A stretch of 64,000 nucleotides of DNA from Vitis vinifera (Eukaryota; Streptophyta; Magnoliopsida; Vitales; Vitaceae). The position numbers and the translations under genes are program-made. The notes under the pieces are model-generated. The model was not told the origin of the DNA. It saw only the letters and a list, made by a program, of their open reading frames with translations, and did not search any database. This document shows, one piece after another, positions 31,675 through 42,835 of the stretch. The stretch covers positions 4,124,501-4,188,500 of the forward strand of contig NC_081823.1 of assembly GCF_030704535.1 (NCBI RefSeq). The letters are read 5' to 3'. Position 1 is the first letter of the stretch, and the number at the start of each line of letters is the position of its first letter.

Positions 31675-32637
31675 ATGGAGTCTCTTCACCACCGCGGCCG
31701 AAGCAACAGGTTCCTGCTATGTTTCAGACCGCTCCCCATGGCCGGTTCTCTCAAGCCCGACCAATCTCAGCACCATTCCACTGATCAGGTTCTGGCTTAT
31801 ATAGCCGTCAGCGATAAGGACCACCGCGGCGTCGTTGTTCCGGCCATCATCTCAACCTTGCCCGATGACAATTACAAGGCCTCCGGCCGAGAGTTCAACA
31901 CTACTCGCCGGAATAAACGAGGCTTCACTCGTCACTTTTCTAGGGTTCTCAAGGCCGTTTTGTTCGATACATCGCTGGTCATTTTCATCTCATCTGATGG
32001 TCGATTACACTCGAATATTCGGTTTCAATCTCATTCTTTTCGTTTTGTTTTGATCGATGCTCTGTTTTGTTAGCAGGTGAAGAGGATCCGAAGCCGGAAA
32101 TCACGAAAATGCTCATTCCGGTCAGTTAACTCTGCAAAAAACGAGAATTTTTCTAACCTCGTTCGCGATAATTTGTCGGAGCGAGAACCGTTGGAATTTC
32201 AGTACGGAACCGATGATCGGAGAACGAAGTCCACCTCGCATACACCTCGGCGTTCCGCAAGTGCGGACCATCTGTCCTCAGCATCAATGCGCCCGAACTG
32301 TTCCTTGTCTCTAACATCAAAGCCGAGCGCTTTGCCTCGGAAAAGCGCTCCGTCTCTGAAGAGTGCGTCGGTTCGACATAACACGGCCGAGTTGACTCAA
32401 AAACGCGCTTCGTACACTTGTTTGTGTTTGATTCTAGTGAGTCTCTTCGCTTTGGTATTTTGGGGTAAGATTTGCGCTATCTTCTGTGCGTCAACGTGGC
32501 TGTTCTTGGTACCGCATTATAATCGCGGAATCTGGTTGCCGGATCACTACGAGGCCCCGGATCACTGCGAGGCCCCGGATCACTGCGAGTCGCCGGATCT
32601 GCGAGTTGCCGGAGCACTACGAGTCGCCGGATGTTGA
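31675..32637 (+). CDS. Uncharacterised single-pass membrane protein, C-terminus apparently frameshifted
   Basis: Two exons: 31675-31977 and 32077-32637, joined in phase 0 by a 99-bp GT-AG intron (donor after ATCGCTG, acceptor gttagcag). The product is 287 aa, beginning MESLHHRGRSNRFLLCFRP. The first exon encodes a conserved-looking segment ending FSRVLKAVLFDTSL. The second starts with a basic KRIRSRKSRK patch, then a Ser-rich region, and one hydrophobic stretch at about residues 213-247 that looks like a membrane anchor. I do not recognise a named family. After the anchor lies an 18-bp minisatellite in which one unit has 16 bp. Past that unit this frame ends quickly (GALRVAGC), while another frame stays open to 32743 with a plausible charged tail (KNKVVMGGLLEWN). 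This suggests a 2-bp deletion that altered the C-terminus. Expression is likely but unproven. Confidence 0.75.
32543..32630 (+). repeat. Coding minisatellite, 18-bp unit (one unit 16 bp)
   Basis: Five units: 32543-32560, 32561-32578, 32579-32596 (18 bp each), 32597-32612 (16 bp) and 32613-32630 (18 bp). The unit is like atcactgcgaggccccgg and encodes PDHCEA/PDHCES. The short fourth unit shifts the reading frame. Confidence 0.93.
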
Positions 32638-32743
32638 CTCTGTGAGGCATAAGAATAAGGTGGTCATGGGAGGATTGCTGGAGTGGAACCGTAACGCGGA
32701 ACACTCATACGGCGTCGTTTTGGCCCACCAAATTTTGATGTGA

Positions 32744-33750
32744 TTTTTTCTCAAATTATCGTGTACATATTTATTTTATCATGTTTTTGTTTGTAAGCAG
32801 TCGGGTGGTTATTTTAGTTTTCCTTTTTCTTACCGGGTGAGAGGTTCAATTGGCTACTACATGGCTGATTCCTTGTCGCATTTGGGAGGAGATGAAAGAG
32901 ATTCTCCTTTCATCCACGTGTTTCTTTGAAGAAATGAAAATGAAATCTTACAAAATTTTGTTGTGTTTGAGGGAGATGGCACGATGGGAACAATGTGTGA
33001 TGCCCTTTTGAGCTGACTCATCTCATATAATTTTTGTTCATACATTAGTATATTTTTTTTAAGTTAATACAACTATATACTCTTCAACTAATGATTTACG
33101 ACTAGTCAATATTTTATTTCAAAAAAACTTTGTAGCGTCTATTCCAAGATTCCTAAATTTGAAGGTTTTTGGAAAAGAGTGGCAGGCTGGCAGCATCATA
33201 ATGGATACAAAATCATTGATTTTAGGACATTATAATGTCAAATAATTACCATTGTTCGTCCAATTATTATGAAGTGAGGTTTTAAATTTTTAGGAAACAG
33301 AAAAAAATAATATAATAATATTAAAAAATGATTAATTATTTATATTTTTAAGTGATCAAGAATAAAAAATAGATGAAATAATGATAAGAATTTAAAGTTT
33401 TTTTATAAGAAAATAAAGAGAAAGAGTAACTGGATGATCAAATAAAAAAATAAAAATTTAATTTATAAAATAGAGGGAAAAGTAAAAGTTTATTGTAAGA
33501 AAAAAAAAAAGGGTATTTTTGTGTAAATCGATATATATATATATATATATATATATGTTTTTAACTTTTTTTTATATTTTAAAGGATGGGTTATTCTGGC
33601 AAATATGGGGGTTATTTTCACCCTTTATCCAAATAACCCTCTGGAAAATGAGTTTCAGTTATCAAGAGATGCATTTTCGCGGCAAAATTAACATTCGCTG
33701 TTAACCAGCTAAAACCCTACCATTTCCGAGAGTTGGGAATCTCGGTCACC
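32744..33750. other. Intergenic region upstream of TRM5, with (AT)13 microsatellite
   Basis: AT-rich spacer with no recognisable gene. A run of 13 AT repeats lies at 33531-33556. The last 100 bp before 33751 are less AT-rich and should hold the TRM5 leader; I see no clear TATA box. Confidence 0.65.
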
Positions 33751-36700
33751 ATGGTCACCAAGCTCTTCCTCAGACCTCACTCTCTCTCCTTCACACTTCT
33801 CTCTGGAATCCACTTGTTCCCGAAGACCTCTCTCTCTAAACCTATTACTCTCTGTCTCCTCTCCACCACCGCAACCACCCCAATCCTGACCTTAACCCAG
33901 ACACTAGACCCGAACCTCTCCTATGGGCCGTCTCTCCACAAAGGCACAAAACCATTAAATCACCAAAATCACCAATTAATTGCAGCAACTCCAGGAGAAG
34001 AAGAGTGTGTTTTTGATAAAGAAGCCTTCACTAGGGTTTTCAACCTTACAGCCATTAGAGTACCTTCAAAGGACTGTTTCGCCCTCGAAAACCGCCTCCG
34101 AGGGCACCTTCTGAACTGGCCTCGAATCCGGAACGTTGCTAGAGTTCCAGGGGATGAGGTGGAAGATGGGCTGGTGAAATTGTTGGGAGAGAAAAGGAAT
34201 AGTAGTGACGGGAGTGAGAGTGAAGGGGATTTTGATTCACTGAATAGGAGAATTTACGGGAAAGCGGAAGGAGATGGCGAAATCTTGAGTCCAGTTTTGT
34301 ACAGGGATACGCTTGCCAAGACATTTGATTCCCAGGGTTTTGCGAATTTTAGGAATCTTGCAAAGTTGTCTAGGCCAAAGAAGAAGAAGAGGAGGAAGGA
34401 GGAGGAGAGGAGTGAGGGGAAGAAACGCACTGGGAAGAATGAGTTTGCAATGGTGGAAGTGGTTGAAGACGGGGAGGAGGGGGAAGATTTGAGAGGGTTG
34501 CTGGGGGAGGAATTTAAAAGGAAGAGGTGGAGAGGCTCAACAAGGTTGTTGCTTCTGGATGAGCGGTATGCGGATAAAGGCGTGGAAGAGTTGCCCGAGG
34601 CAATTAAGGTGGCTGTTCCAATATTTTGGTGATGCTCTGTGAGTTGGTTAGATTTTTGCATTCATTTTGTATTGCATTCAAGTTTGTAGGTTTGATTGCT
34701 ATTTAGGATAATTGGGACTGCTAGAGCTGTGCCTCTCATTTTGTTCTTCTGGATACACGATACCCCTGCTGGTCACTTATTTCTTTCCTGTTATGCTCTC
34801 TTTCTAGTGGACAAATAAGGGATGAATAAACCATATGAGCAAATCGGTGGCATCATGTCCATATAAAACGTGGAAGCATTGTTCTTGATTACATTTGAAC
34901 CATGGGTGTGAAACTGATCTTTTTTCTTTTTGGTAAGAGAGATAAAATTGTATTGAAAAGAGCTGCCAAAACAGCTACTCAAAGTATACAAAGAAGATAC
35001 ACCTCCCCCATCAAACATAGAGGAGCAAGAAAAACCCCACCCTCAACGAGAATCCACCCAATCAATGAAACCAACTAAAGTTGAAGGACCATTTTTTATA
35101 AACAATTTTGTCTCTGACCAAAGCCTTCAAATGCAATACTATTCATTGCCTTCCAAACCGTCCAAAAAATACATAAGGGATCTGTTCTCCGAACTTCCTT
35201 TCTCTTTTTTCCCACAAAAGACCCGTTCTAGCTCAACAACGTCTCCTTAACAATGGCTGGTATCACCCACTGCACCCCAAAGAGAGAAAAAAACAATGCC
35301 TATAAAGTCCTTGTCTTGGCACAATGGAGGAGGATGTGATCTATTGATTCTTCATGCATTTGACAAAGGTAGCATCTATTCGCTAAATGCCATCCTTTTT
35401 TCTGGAGTTGATCCAAAGTAAGAGCTTTTCCCCACGTTGCTTCCCACAAAAAAAAACTCACTTTAGGCTGCACACAAGTTTTCCATATAACATTCGAAGG
35501 GAAAGAGACTGAAGGGCCAGAACCCAATGCTTTGTAGAGAGACTTAATGGAAAACTTCCCACATTTAGTCTCTATCCAAAGCTCCCTATCTTCCACATCC
35601 CGCTGAACGCTCTTCCCATTGAGGCTTAATAAAAACCTATACACCTCATCCACCTCCTAATCATTGAAAGGTCTAGAGAAAAACGGGCTCCAACTCCCCC
35701 CTCCCTCAGTGGCACTCCACACATCTTTCGCCTAAGCATCCTTGGAAATAGCTAGTGCACAGGTTATTTGGAACTAATTTGGAAATGATTTGTTTTTGGT
35801 AAACAATTGTTACTAAAAGTCTATTCTAGTGGGATGGGCCCTTTTGACAACAGGAGTGCTCCTGTGAATTTGATTTAAAATGGAAGGGGCAAAGTTACTT
35901 TGCTAGCATGGGCATTTAGTATAAGTTTTAAGTTTATATATCATTGCTTGAACCATTTTCTTAGGGAGAAATTGACTATTACCAAATTTTCTGAGTTCTC
36001 TTGCAGTGTATTGGTAATGGAATTTGACTAGCCCATTTATTAGGTAGATGTTCGTGTGCTTGGATTTTTTAAATTAATTTTATTGTTTATGATATTATAT
36101 CACTGCTGGACGAGGATTTTGTCATGGGAAAAGTTCCTTGCTGGTAGTCCAATATTCCTTTAATGCTGCAGGCATTCCACATGGATAGGGCCCATACACA
36201 TGTGGAAATTTGCTGATACACTGGGATGCAGCATGTAAGCTGAAAATTTATTCCTTGGTGCTTCAAGTGGAATTTTGTTTGGACTGTATACTGGAACTGC
36301 TGCTTAAAACTTTTTGTTAGCTCTCCAGGACATGGATGGAGTTGCCTTGTCTCCATTGGTACTGCATTAGCTTGTTGCTGCATTTGTATCTGTGTTGTCT
36401 TATTTTGAAATGAAAGTTTCATATGTTCTAATGCTTGTCTAAAAGTTGTCCTTTTGCTTATAAATATATTTATTGTGAGTTGTTTTTGTCCTACTTTTTA
36501 GTTTGTCATTGATATTACATCTAATATGCTAAATGTGTTCTTCAGGCAGTGTTAAAAGAAGATACTGGCCAAAGCATGACATCAACTTTTGAGCTTGTGA
36601 AATGCAAGCTGACCTTGTTTTATAATTACTGGCAGATGAATGAGGTGCTCCGCACAAGATGCTATTCTTAAGTGTCTTCCTTCTCTCTATCTGTTCTCAT

Positions 36701-39700
36701 GCCTAGTTTTACACATTTACTGCAAAGTTATTCTTCCAGCTGTCTTTTTCCATGAACTATTTTTGTTTCTGTTTTTTGTAATTAGTGATGATGAACTTAA
36801 ATTCAAGCAGATTTCAGATATGATGTTTTACTACCTTTTGGAAGAAAGAGTTGAGCCTTGTTTGTTTTCTCAAGTATGAAAGGAAATTGCTCTCAGACTT
36901 TAAGACATTTTATTGCTATTTGTTTGTAACTTGTTACTTTTTGTGAGAGAATTTTGTCTTAATGGGAAAAGTGAAATTTTTTTACTTTTTCTTTGATGGA
37001 AAAAGCAACTTTTTCTCTTTTCAATCTTTAGCTTCTACAACACCAAAACCCTTAGTGAGACCTGGGATGTTCCTAAATAGATGTCTTGACTTTCTAAATT
37101 TAGTTTTTTTGGTTTTTCTTCTTTGCCATCCACCCTGATCATTTCTTCTCATTTTCTCCCTAAACCATAGTTGACTTTGAAAAATTTATGTTGTATTGCA
37201 TCTTTAACGCAACTTTGAAAATTTTGGGATTTGTGGATGATTTAGATCCTAGAATAATTTTGAAATTTAAATTTAATGGAACAACATCATGGAAAAAGTT
37301 AAGAAGGCATTGGAATGAAAAATTGTTATAATTTTGAAGAAAATTTGAGTTAGATAAAATTGAGGAAAAACATTTTATTTCTGGAATAATTGAGTCTAGC
37401 TTGAAAATTATTGACTACCTAAATAATTCCTAACTTATTTAATTATTTGGGTAGTAGTATGAAAGTGCTAGGAGTCACCTAACAAAAAAAAGAGTGTGTA
37501 TTTGATAGGTAAATTGAAGAGAGAGAGTGTGTATTAGGAGTCACCTAACAAAAAAAAGGAGTGCAAACCCAAGTACACAGGAGAAGCAAGACAACTTTTA
37601 TTATAACAAGCAAAAGGAGAAAGTTTGCTGGAAATTTGTGTACAAATCTAGCCATTAAATTTCCGGTACTTCTTCCTGATGTTTATGCATGAAAGAATAT
37701 CAATTCAAGTTTTGCACATCAGAAATGATAGTGGCATGACTACTGGTGGCGAAAGGAGAATGGGGCAGGTTGTGGGAGAGGGAGGAGGGCTTATGTTTTT
37801 CCTCTTGCTTTAAGTGAGTCAAAGTTGAATACTTTTTGTTTAATTAGCTAGAGAATGAGCATTTGAGGTTCAAAAATTTATGGTACCACCAACCTTCCCA
37901 GGACCTCGGCATTACCCCCAAAAGGAAAAGATAAAGGCTCAAGTGAAGCACCATTCTATTTTTATGTTGTTAGGCTGTTTTAATATATCTAAAGTGAGGA
38001 TACGGCTTTTTATATTTCCTAGTACATCCTAAACATTTAAATGTCACAGATTGCTCATAATAGCCGAGGCTTTTTAAATGAATTTATCAATCATGCCCTT
38101 AGATTATAGGGACTTGCTATTCTGAAAATTGGCTTGAGAAATTTGTAAAACAATGAAAAGGTTTTGTATGTTTCTTGCAGATCTTAGAGGCCTTGCTGCC
38201 TGAAGGTATGATTGTTCCTTCAGCCTTTGAAATGGTTGGGCATATTGCACACCTGAACCTCAGAGATGAGCATCTACCATACAAGAAGCTCATTGCAAAG
38301 GTGTGTAGTTATAGAAAGGTTATTACCCTTTGATTAGTTATTGCAGAAATGAACTTGTAACAGAAAAAGGTTCCTTTCCTTTCAGGTAGTTTTGGATAAA
38401 AACAAGCCAAAGATACAAACAGTTGTCAATAAGACTGATGCCATCCACAATGACTACAGAACAATGCAGCTTGAGGTTTTGGCTGGAAACCGTTCCCTTG
38501 TGACTACAGTAATTGAGAATGGAATGCGTTTTCAGGTTGATTTAGCAACAGTGTATGTTCTCCCTTTGTTACAAGTTAGTGGAGATTTCAATTAAACTTA
38601 GTGGCAGTTTTACTCTCAATTGTGGAAAATTGTCAAATCATAACTTAGAAGGTCATTCTCTTTTTTGACCAGTGACCAAAAGCCATTCTCTTTCCATTAA
38701 TTTAGTATAGCTGTATAGCAAGGATACTCCCATTTTCATATTTTTCCCTGTTGCAGCCTCTGTCTGCTGAATTGGATTGACAGTGTCATAGGAACTTCTC
38801 ATGCAAGACTTTTTGAGGATTTTGCATATCCATGGCGGTGGTAGCATGAGTCTATAACATTATAGCCCAGAAAATTTTCCAGACCTTCACTGATCAGCAA
38901 TCAATACACCCTACAAATAACTTCAATTGTCTCTCAAAATTAGTTCAGGAGTATCATTCTCAGTAGTCCTGGACAGTGGGTAGTTGAGGCATTGCCTTGT
39001 GGATGTTGTCATCAATCTGGGTTGTACTTTTGATTAAAGGTCTTTTTCCTTTTTTTTTTTTTTTTTTTTGCCTTCTCTATATACAACCTCACTTGGCATG
39101 GTCCCAAGTATATTTTCTGTTTGACATGGTTTCCACCCCAATTGTTGCTTTTATTAATTCCCATGTATATTAAAAAATGAAAAATGATCTCAACATAATA
39201 CTGGTTCTACCTGTAGGAGGCCTCTTCAAGTGAGTTACAATATTTATAAGTGGATGCTTATACCTAACAACAAGGACGTATCCAAACCCTTGTCATCCAT
39301 ATTTTTATGTTTCCCTAGGAAATTTATCCTTTATCTTAGTTTTGCTGATAGGCATGGTTAGCAGCATACACCTGATCTGCTTAGGTCATGCCATTTGGAA
39401 GTTTAAGTACCAACTGTAGTTTGCCTTAGGTGAACAAACAATAAATATCAGCAGTTCTGTCAATATCATATGGTAAAGGAATTCTTGGCTGCAGCAAATA
39501 GTAGCTATGCCTTGAGGAGTTGTCATAGGCTATATTTCATCTATGAGTGGCCTCATTGCAGGCTTAATCAAGGAGCCGAAAACCAAAGTTGGTCTTAAGC
39601 ATTATTAGCAGCAAAATTCAAGGGCAGAGTTGTCTTGTGGGTGGGAAATATTTATAAAGTAGATACATCTTGGATCACATAAGGCATAGTAGTGGTTCAA

Positions 39701-42560
39701 AAGCATTGATCAGAAGCAGAATATACTTTGTTGTTAAGGGGTAGCCTGCTAAAAAGTCTGGTTAAGTGTAGAAGACATACCTTCATTTTCATATTCCAAG
39801 TTCATCAAGCAGCAAGACATTAAAAGGGATGACTTTTAACACTTTGATTGAGGGAGTCATTTCCTTTCTCAACACTTTGAGGAAGTCATTTCCTGTCCTG
39901 GTGAAAATGCTGCAGTTCTGACTTATATCAGCTAATTTACATTACAATTTAGCCTCTCTGATTACTAGATTGTTGATTGTGTTTGTTTTTGGTTATTCTT
40001 CTAGGGACATTTAAGTCTCTTTCACCCTTTTAAATTATCCTCTTATGCTATTTGATTATGAGTTCCCTTGATTCTTTTAGCTGATAGATGGCTTCATAAG
40101 TTGGAGCTTTCTACCACTTCTATGTGGATATATATAAAATTTATTTTTTTGGTTGGTACTTTTTTTCCCCTCTTATAGTTTTGTTCCCAATGGAATTTGA
40201 ACCAGAACCTCCCTCATCCCCATCCCATCCCCTTGCCACCGAAGCCAGGCCTCACAAGTCTACACATGAAAATTTATTCTTCACAATGAACCATATAATT
40301 TGAGTTTTCAACTTTAGAGTAATGTTTAAGAAAAAGGGAAAAGGAAAAAAATAGAGTCAACAAGGATTTAATGTTATATTCTTAATCTTTTATGCAGGTA
40401 TTGGAATTCAAGGCTTGCAACTGAAAGACAAAGGCTCCTGAACTGCTTTACGCGCAATGATGTTGTTTGTATGTTTAGATTTTGGTCTCTGTCAATCATA
40501 TTGCTGCAGATATCAATTTTATACTCTGCTCCTGAATTGCTTTATGTGCAATGATTGCTTGTTTGCTTTTCTCTTGGCATCAGTTAAATCACGTCTGCCG
40601 ATTTTTAATCTTTTACTCTTCTATCTGTTCTATAATAATTATTGTGTTTATGCTTTTGGATTTTGATCAAAGTTGCGTATCCCCCATTTTTTTATTTGTT
40701 GATGGCATCATTTATGATTATTTAATTAAAGTTCAAGGGTAATTTCCATAAACTTATGCAGTAACCCACACAAAAAGTTGAGAGAAATCTGAGGTATCGG
40801 TCGCATTTAAAAAATACTCAAAAGAGGTGCATGCTGACAAGTGGATATGAGTGTTGAGAGATGGGCCTGAATCAAGTTGCAGCCCCATTCTTTATTGATT
40901 ATGCTTTCGATTTTCCATTACAGGAAGGATTTCCTTTTGATTGACATTTTCAATTGGGAACTGGGGTTTTGTGGACCTTGTGGTGGTTCAGTTATTACCC
41001 AGTGATTTACTTTGTTCTCAATGTTAGTTTTCATGAATAATGACTTGCTGGTGGGAACTGTTGGGTTTCTGAGAATTGTTTGAATTTCAGATACTTGACT
41101 CTGAAAGCTGGTTTTATTTTAATAGGGGTAATGTCTTCATATTGGATCTTTCATCAGCTACTTTTGCCAGCTTCTAATTTTTCAAAATATTTGATTTCTG
41201 TGGCCAAGAATGTTAAATAATATCAATATTGAGGTGCTTTTACATGTGTGGTCGTTTGTTTTGTGCAATCAACAGGTGACGTCTTCTCTGGGGTTGGCCC
41301 AATAGCTATCTCAGCAGCAAAGAAAGTAAAGCGTGTGTATGCTAATGACTTAAACCCTTATGCAATTGAATACCTGGAAAGCAATAGTGTTCTCAACAAA
41401 CTTGAGAGGAAGATCAAGGTATGAATATGTTCATTTTCTTGCAAGGGCCATTCCCTAGTATCTATTTTCTATTCTGTTAGTTGAAAGAAGAATAATAAGA
41501 ACAAACTAAGTCCATTTATTTTTCCGTGATTACCATCATCAAATTTTTAGTAGGGCGAAGTTCTTGTGGTGCCTGAATAATGGAGATGGTGGCATGAACA
41601 TAACTCCTTTTTCAAAACATTTTTTTAATCGGCATAAGTCCTCTGGAACATTCAACACTAGTGGGGATTGGCTTCTACCGAAATGCTAATTTTTAAAATT
41701 TTGATAACTGAGAAGCATTGTGCATCATGAGTTTGTTTGAGTTCAAGCATCATGGACAAAAATATGAAAAAGGAATAGTTGTGTCACTGGAATGTGGTGG
41801 AATATTCTTGAGTTCTTAATATGCATGTACATCAAACTGTGAACTTAAAGTTGTAATATTAGGGTTTTAGAGAGTTTCCTTCTTGATGGAAAATCACTTT
41901 TCTCTGTTGCTTTCTAGGTATTTAACATGGATGGAAGGAGGTTCATCAATGCCATGTTTACTAGTGATAAGGCTGAGTCTATCACACAAGTTGTTATGAA
42001 TTTGCCTAATGATGCTGCCGAGTTTCTAGGTGGGTTGTTACTCTCCGGGACAACTTGTTCTTCACTTCTATTTGAAATAGAAAGTGCAGAACTGCCCAGG
42101 TTTCACTCAATATTGTCAGAACTATTGCAATCTTCTAAATTTTGACTCTCTTATCACTTGCCAGATGCCTTCAGGGGAATATTCAGAAAGAAGTCCAGGG
42201 ATAAACAACTGAAATTACCAATGATCCATGTTTATGGGTTCTCTAAAGCTCAAGATCCAGAATTTGATTTCCATCAGGTTTGGTTCTGAGAAGTCTCACA
42301 AAAAATGAAGACCTTGTGGCACACAGTGGTTAACTAGGGAGAATACACCTTTACTTCTTATATATTTTCTTCACTTAATGATTCATTGTCTTTTCTCTTC
42401 AATGATGTTAATGCAGCGGATAAGAATTGCGCTTTCAGAGGTTGCAGTTGATGTAGAAATGCACAGGGTTCGACTGGTTGCACCAGGAAAATGGATGTTG
42501 CGGGCATCATTCATCCTCCCCAAGAGTGTGGTATTTGCAAAAGCAGTGTTATATATGTAA
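33751..42560 (+). CDS. TRM5: TRM5 / Met-10-type tRNA (guanine37-N1)-methyltransferase, probably organellar
   Basis: Transfers a methyl group from S-adenosylmethionine to N1 of G37 in tRNA, protecting the reading frame in translation. Nine exons: 33751-34608, 36546-36644, 38181-38300, 38386-38552, 40398-40468, 41276-41418, 41918-42029, 42165-42277 and 42417-42560. All junctions are GT-AG with consistent phases, giving 608 aa. The ATG at 33751 sits in caccATGG; an in-frame TTG upstream is not a start. The first about 45 residues are basic and Ser/Thr/Leu-rich with few acidic residues, like a mitochondrial or plastid leader. A Lys/Glu-rich stretch lies near 213-235. The Met-10 core includes [20 protein letters not shown] (exon 3), the SAM-binding [12 protein letters not shown] (from residue 440), [13 protein letters not shown] and the active-site [10 protein letters not shown] (exon 7). 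Arabidopsis has one long Met-10-like protein of similar size, so this is probably that paralogue. Confidence 0.93.
34609..36545 (+). other. TRM5 intron 1 (1.9 kb)
   Basis: Starts at donor gtggct after the GCAATTAAG codons and ends at acceptor ttcag. It contains a minus-strand LINE fragment (about 34920-35765). Outside that fragment I recognise nothing. Confidence 0.85.
34920..35765 (-). mobile_element. 5'-truncated L1-type LINE fragment (copy F) in TRM5 intron 1
   Basis: Minus-strand frame 35653-35300 encodes the zf-RVT part of an L1 ORF2: [32 protein letters not shown] and HILLHC. The preceding part of ORF2 (LAISKD-like, then WSATEGG) reaches about 35765. On the plus strand the left end is T-rich (ttttttctttttggtaag), which is the A-rich 3' end of the element. 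A target duplication is not clear. It is antisense to TRM5. Confidence 0.85.
36645..38180 (+). other. TRM5 intron 2 with a 66-bp direct duplication
   Basis: Intronic DNA. The block taggagtcacctaacaaaaa occurs at about 37469 and again at about 37535, a tandem duplication with a 66-bp period. I see no gene or transposon. Confidence 0.7.
38553..40397 (+). other. TRM5 intron 4 (1.8 kb)
   Basis: Phase-2 intron between the codons of LATV and YWNSRL. It has a T run of about 22 near 39048-39069. No coding potential, repeat or RNA gene is evident. Confidence 0.75.
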
Positions 42561-42835
42561 GTAGATTAGATTTAGAATTAGGGGAATCATAAACTAGAGC
42601 TTTGTTCCATAATCTGGTTTGCCAATCAAATTAATTGACTTCATTATTGTTCCTTATTTTTATACTTGACAATTAAATAATAATGCTTGTTGTACAAATG
42701 GGAATGTACAGGCCCTCATTAGGCCTAGTTACAGAAAAGTTGTACAAATTTTTTTGGGTTTGTCTTTAAGTGGAAAGAAAAGGAAAAAGAAAAAAAGAAA
42801 AGAAAGAGAGAAGCAGGATGGCTATGTAAAGCATA

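Noticed and set aside
33733..33750. Upstream start of the TRM5 frame at 33733
   Set aside because: The codon there is TTG, not ATG. The first ATG in a good context (caccATGG) is at 33751.
34905..35800. Possible target duplication around LINE F (gaaactgatct / gaaatgatttg)
   Set aside because: The match needs several mismatches and an offset from the element ends, so I do not call it.
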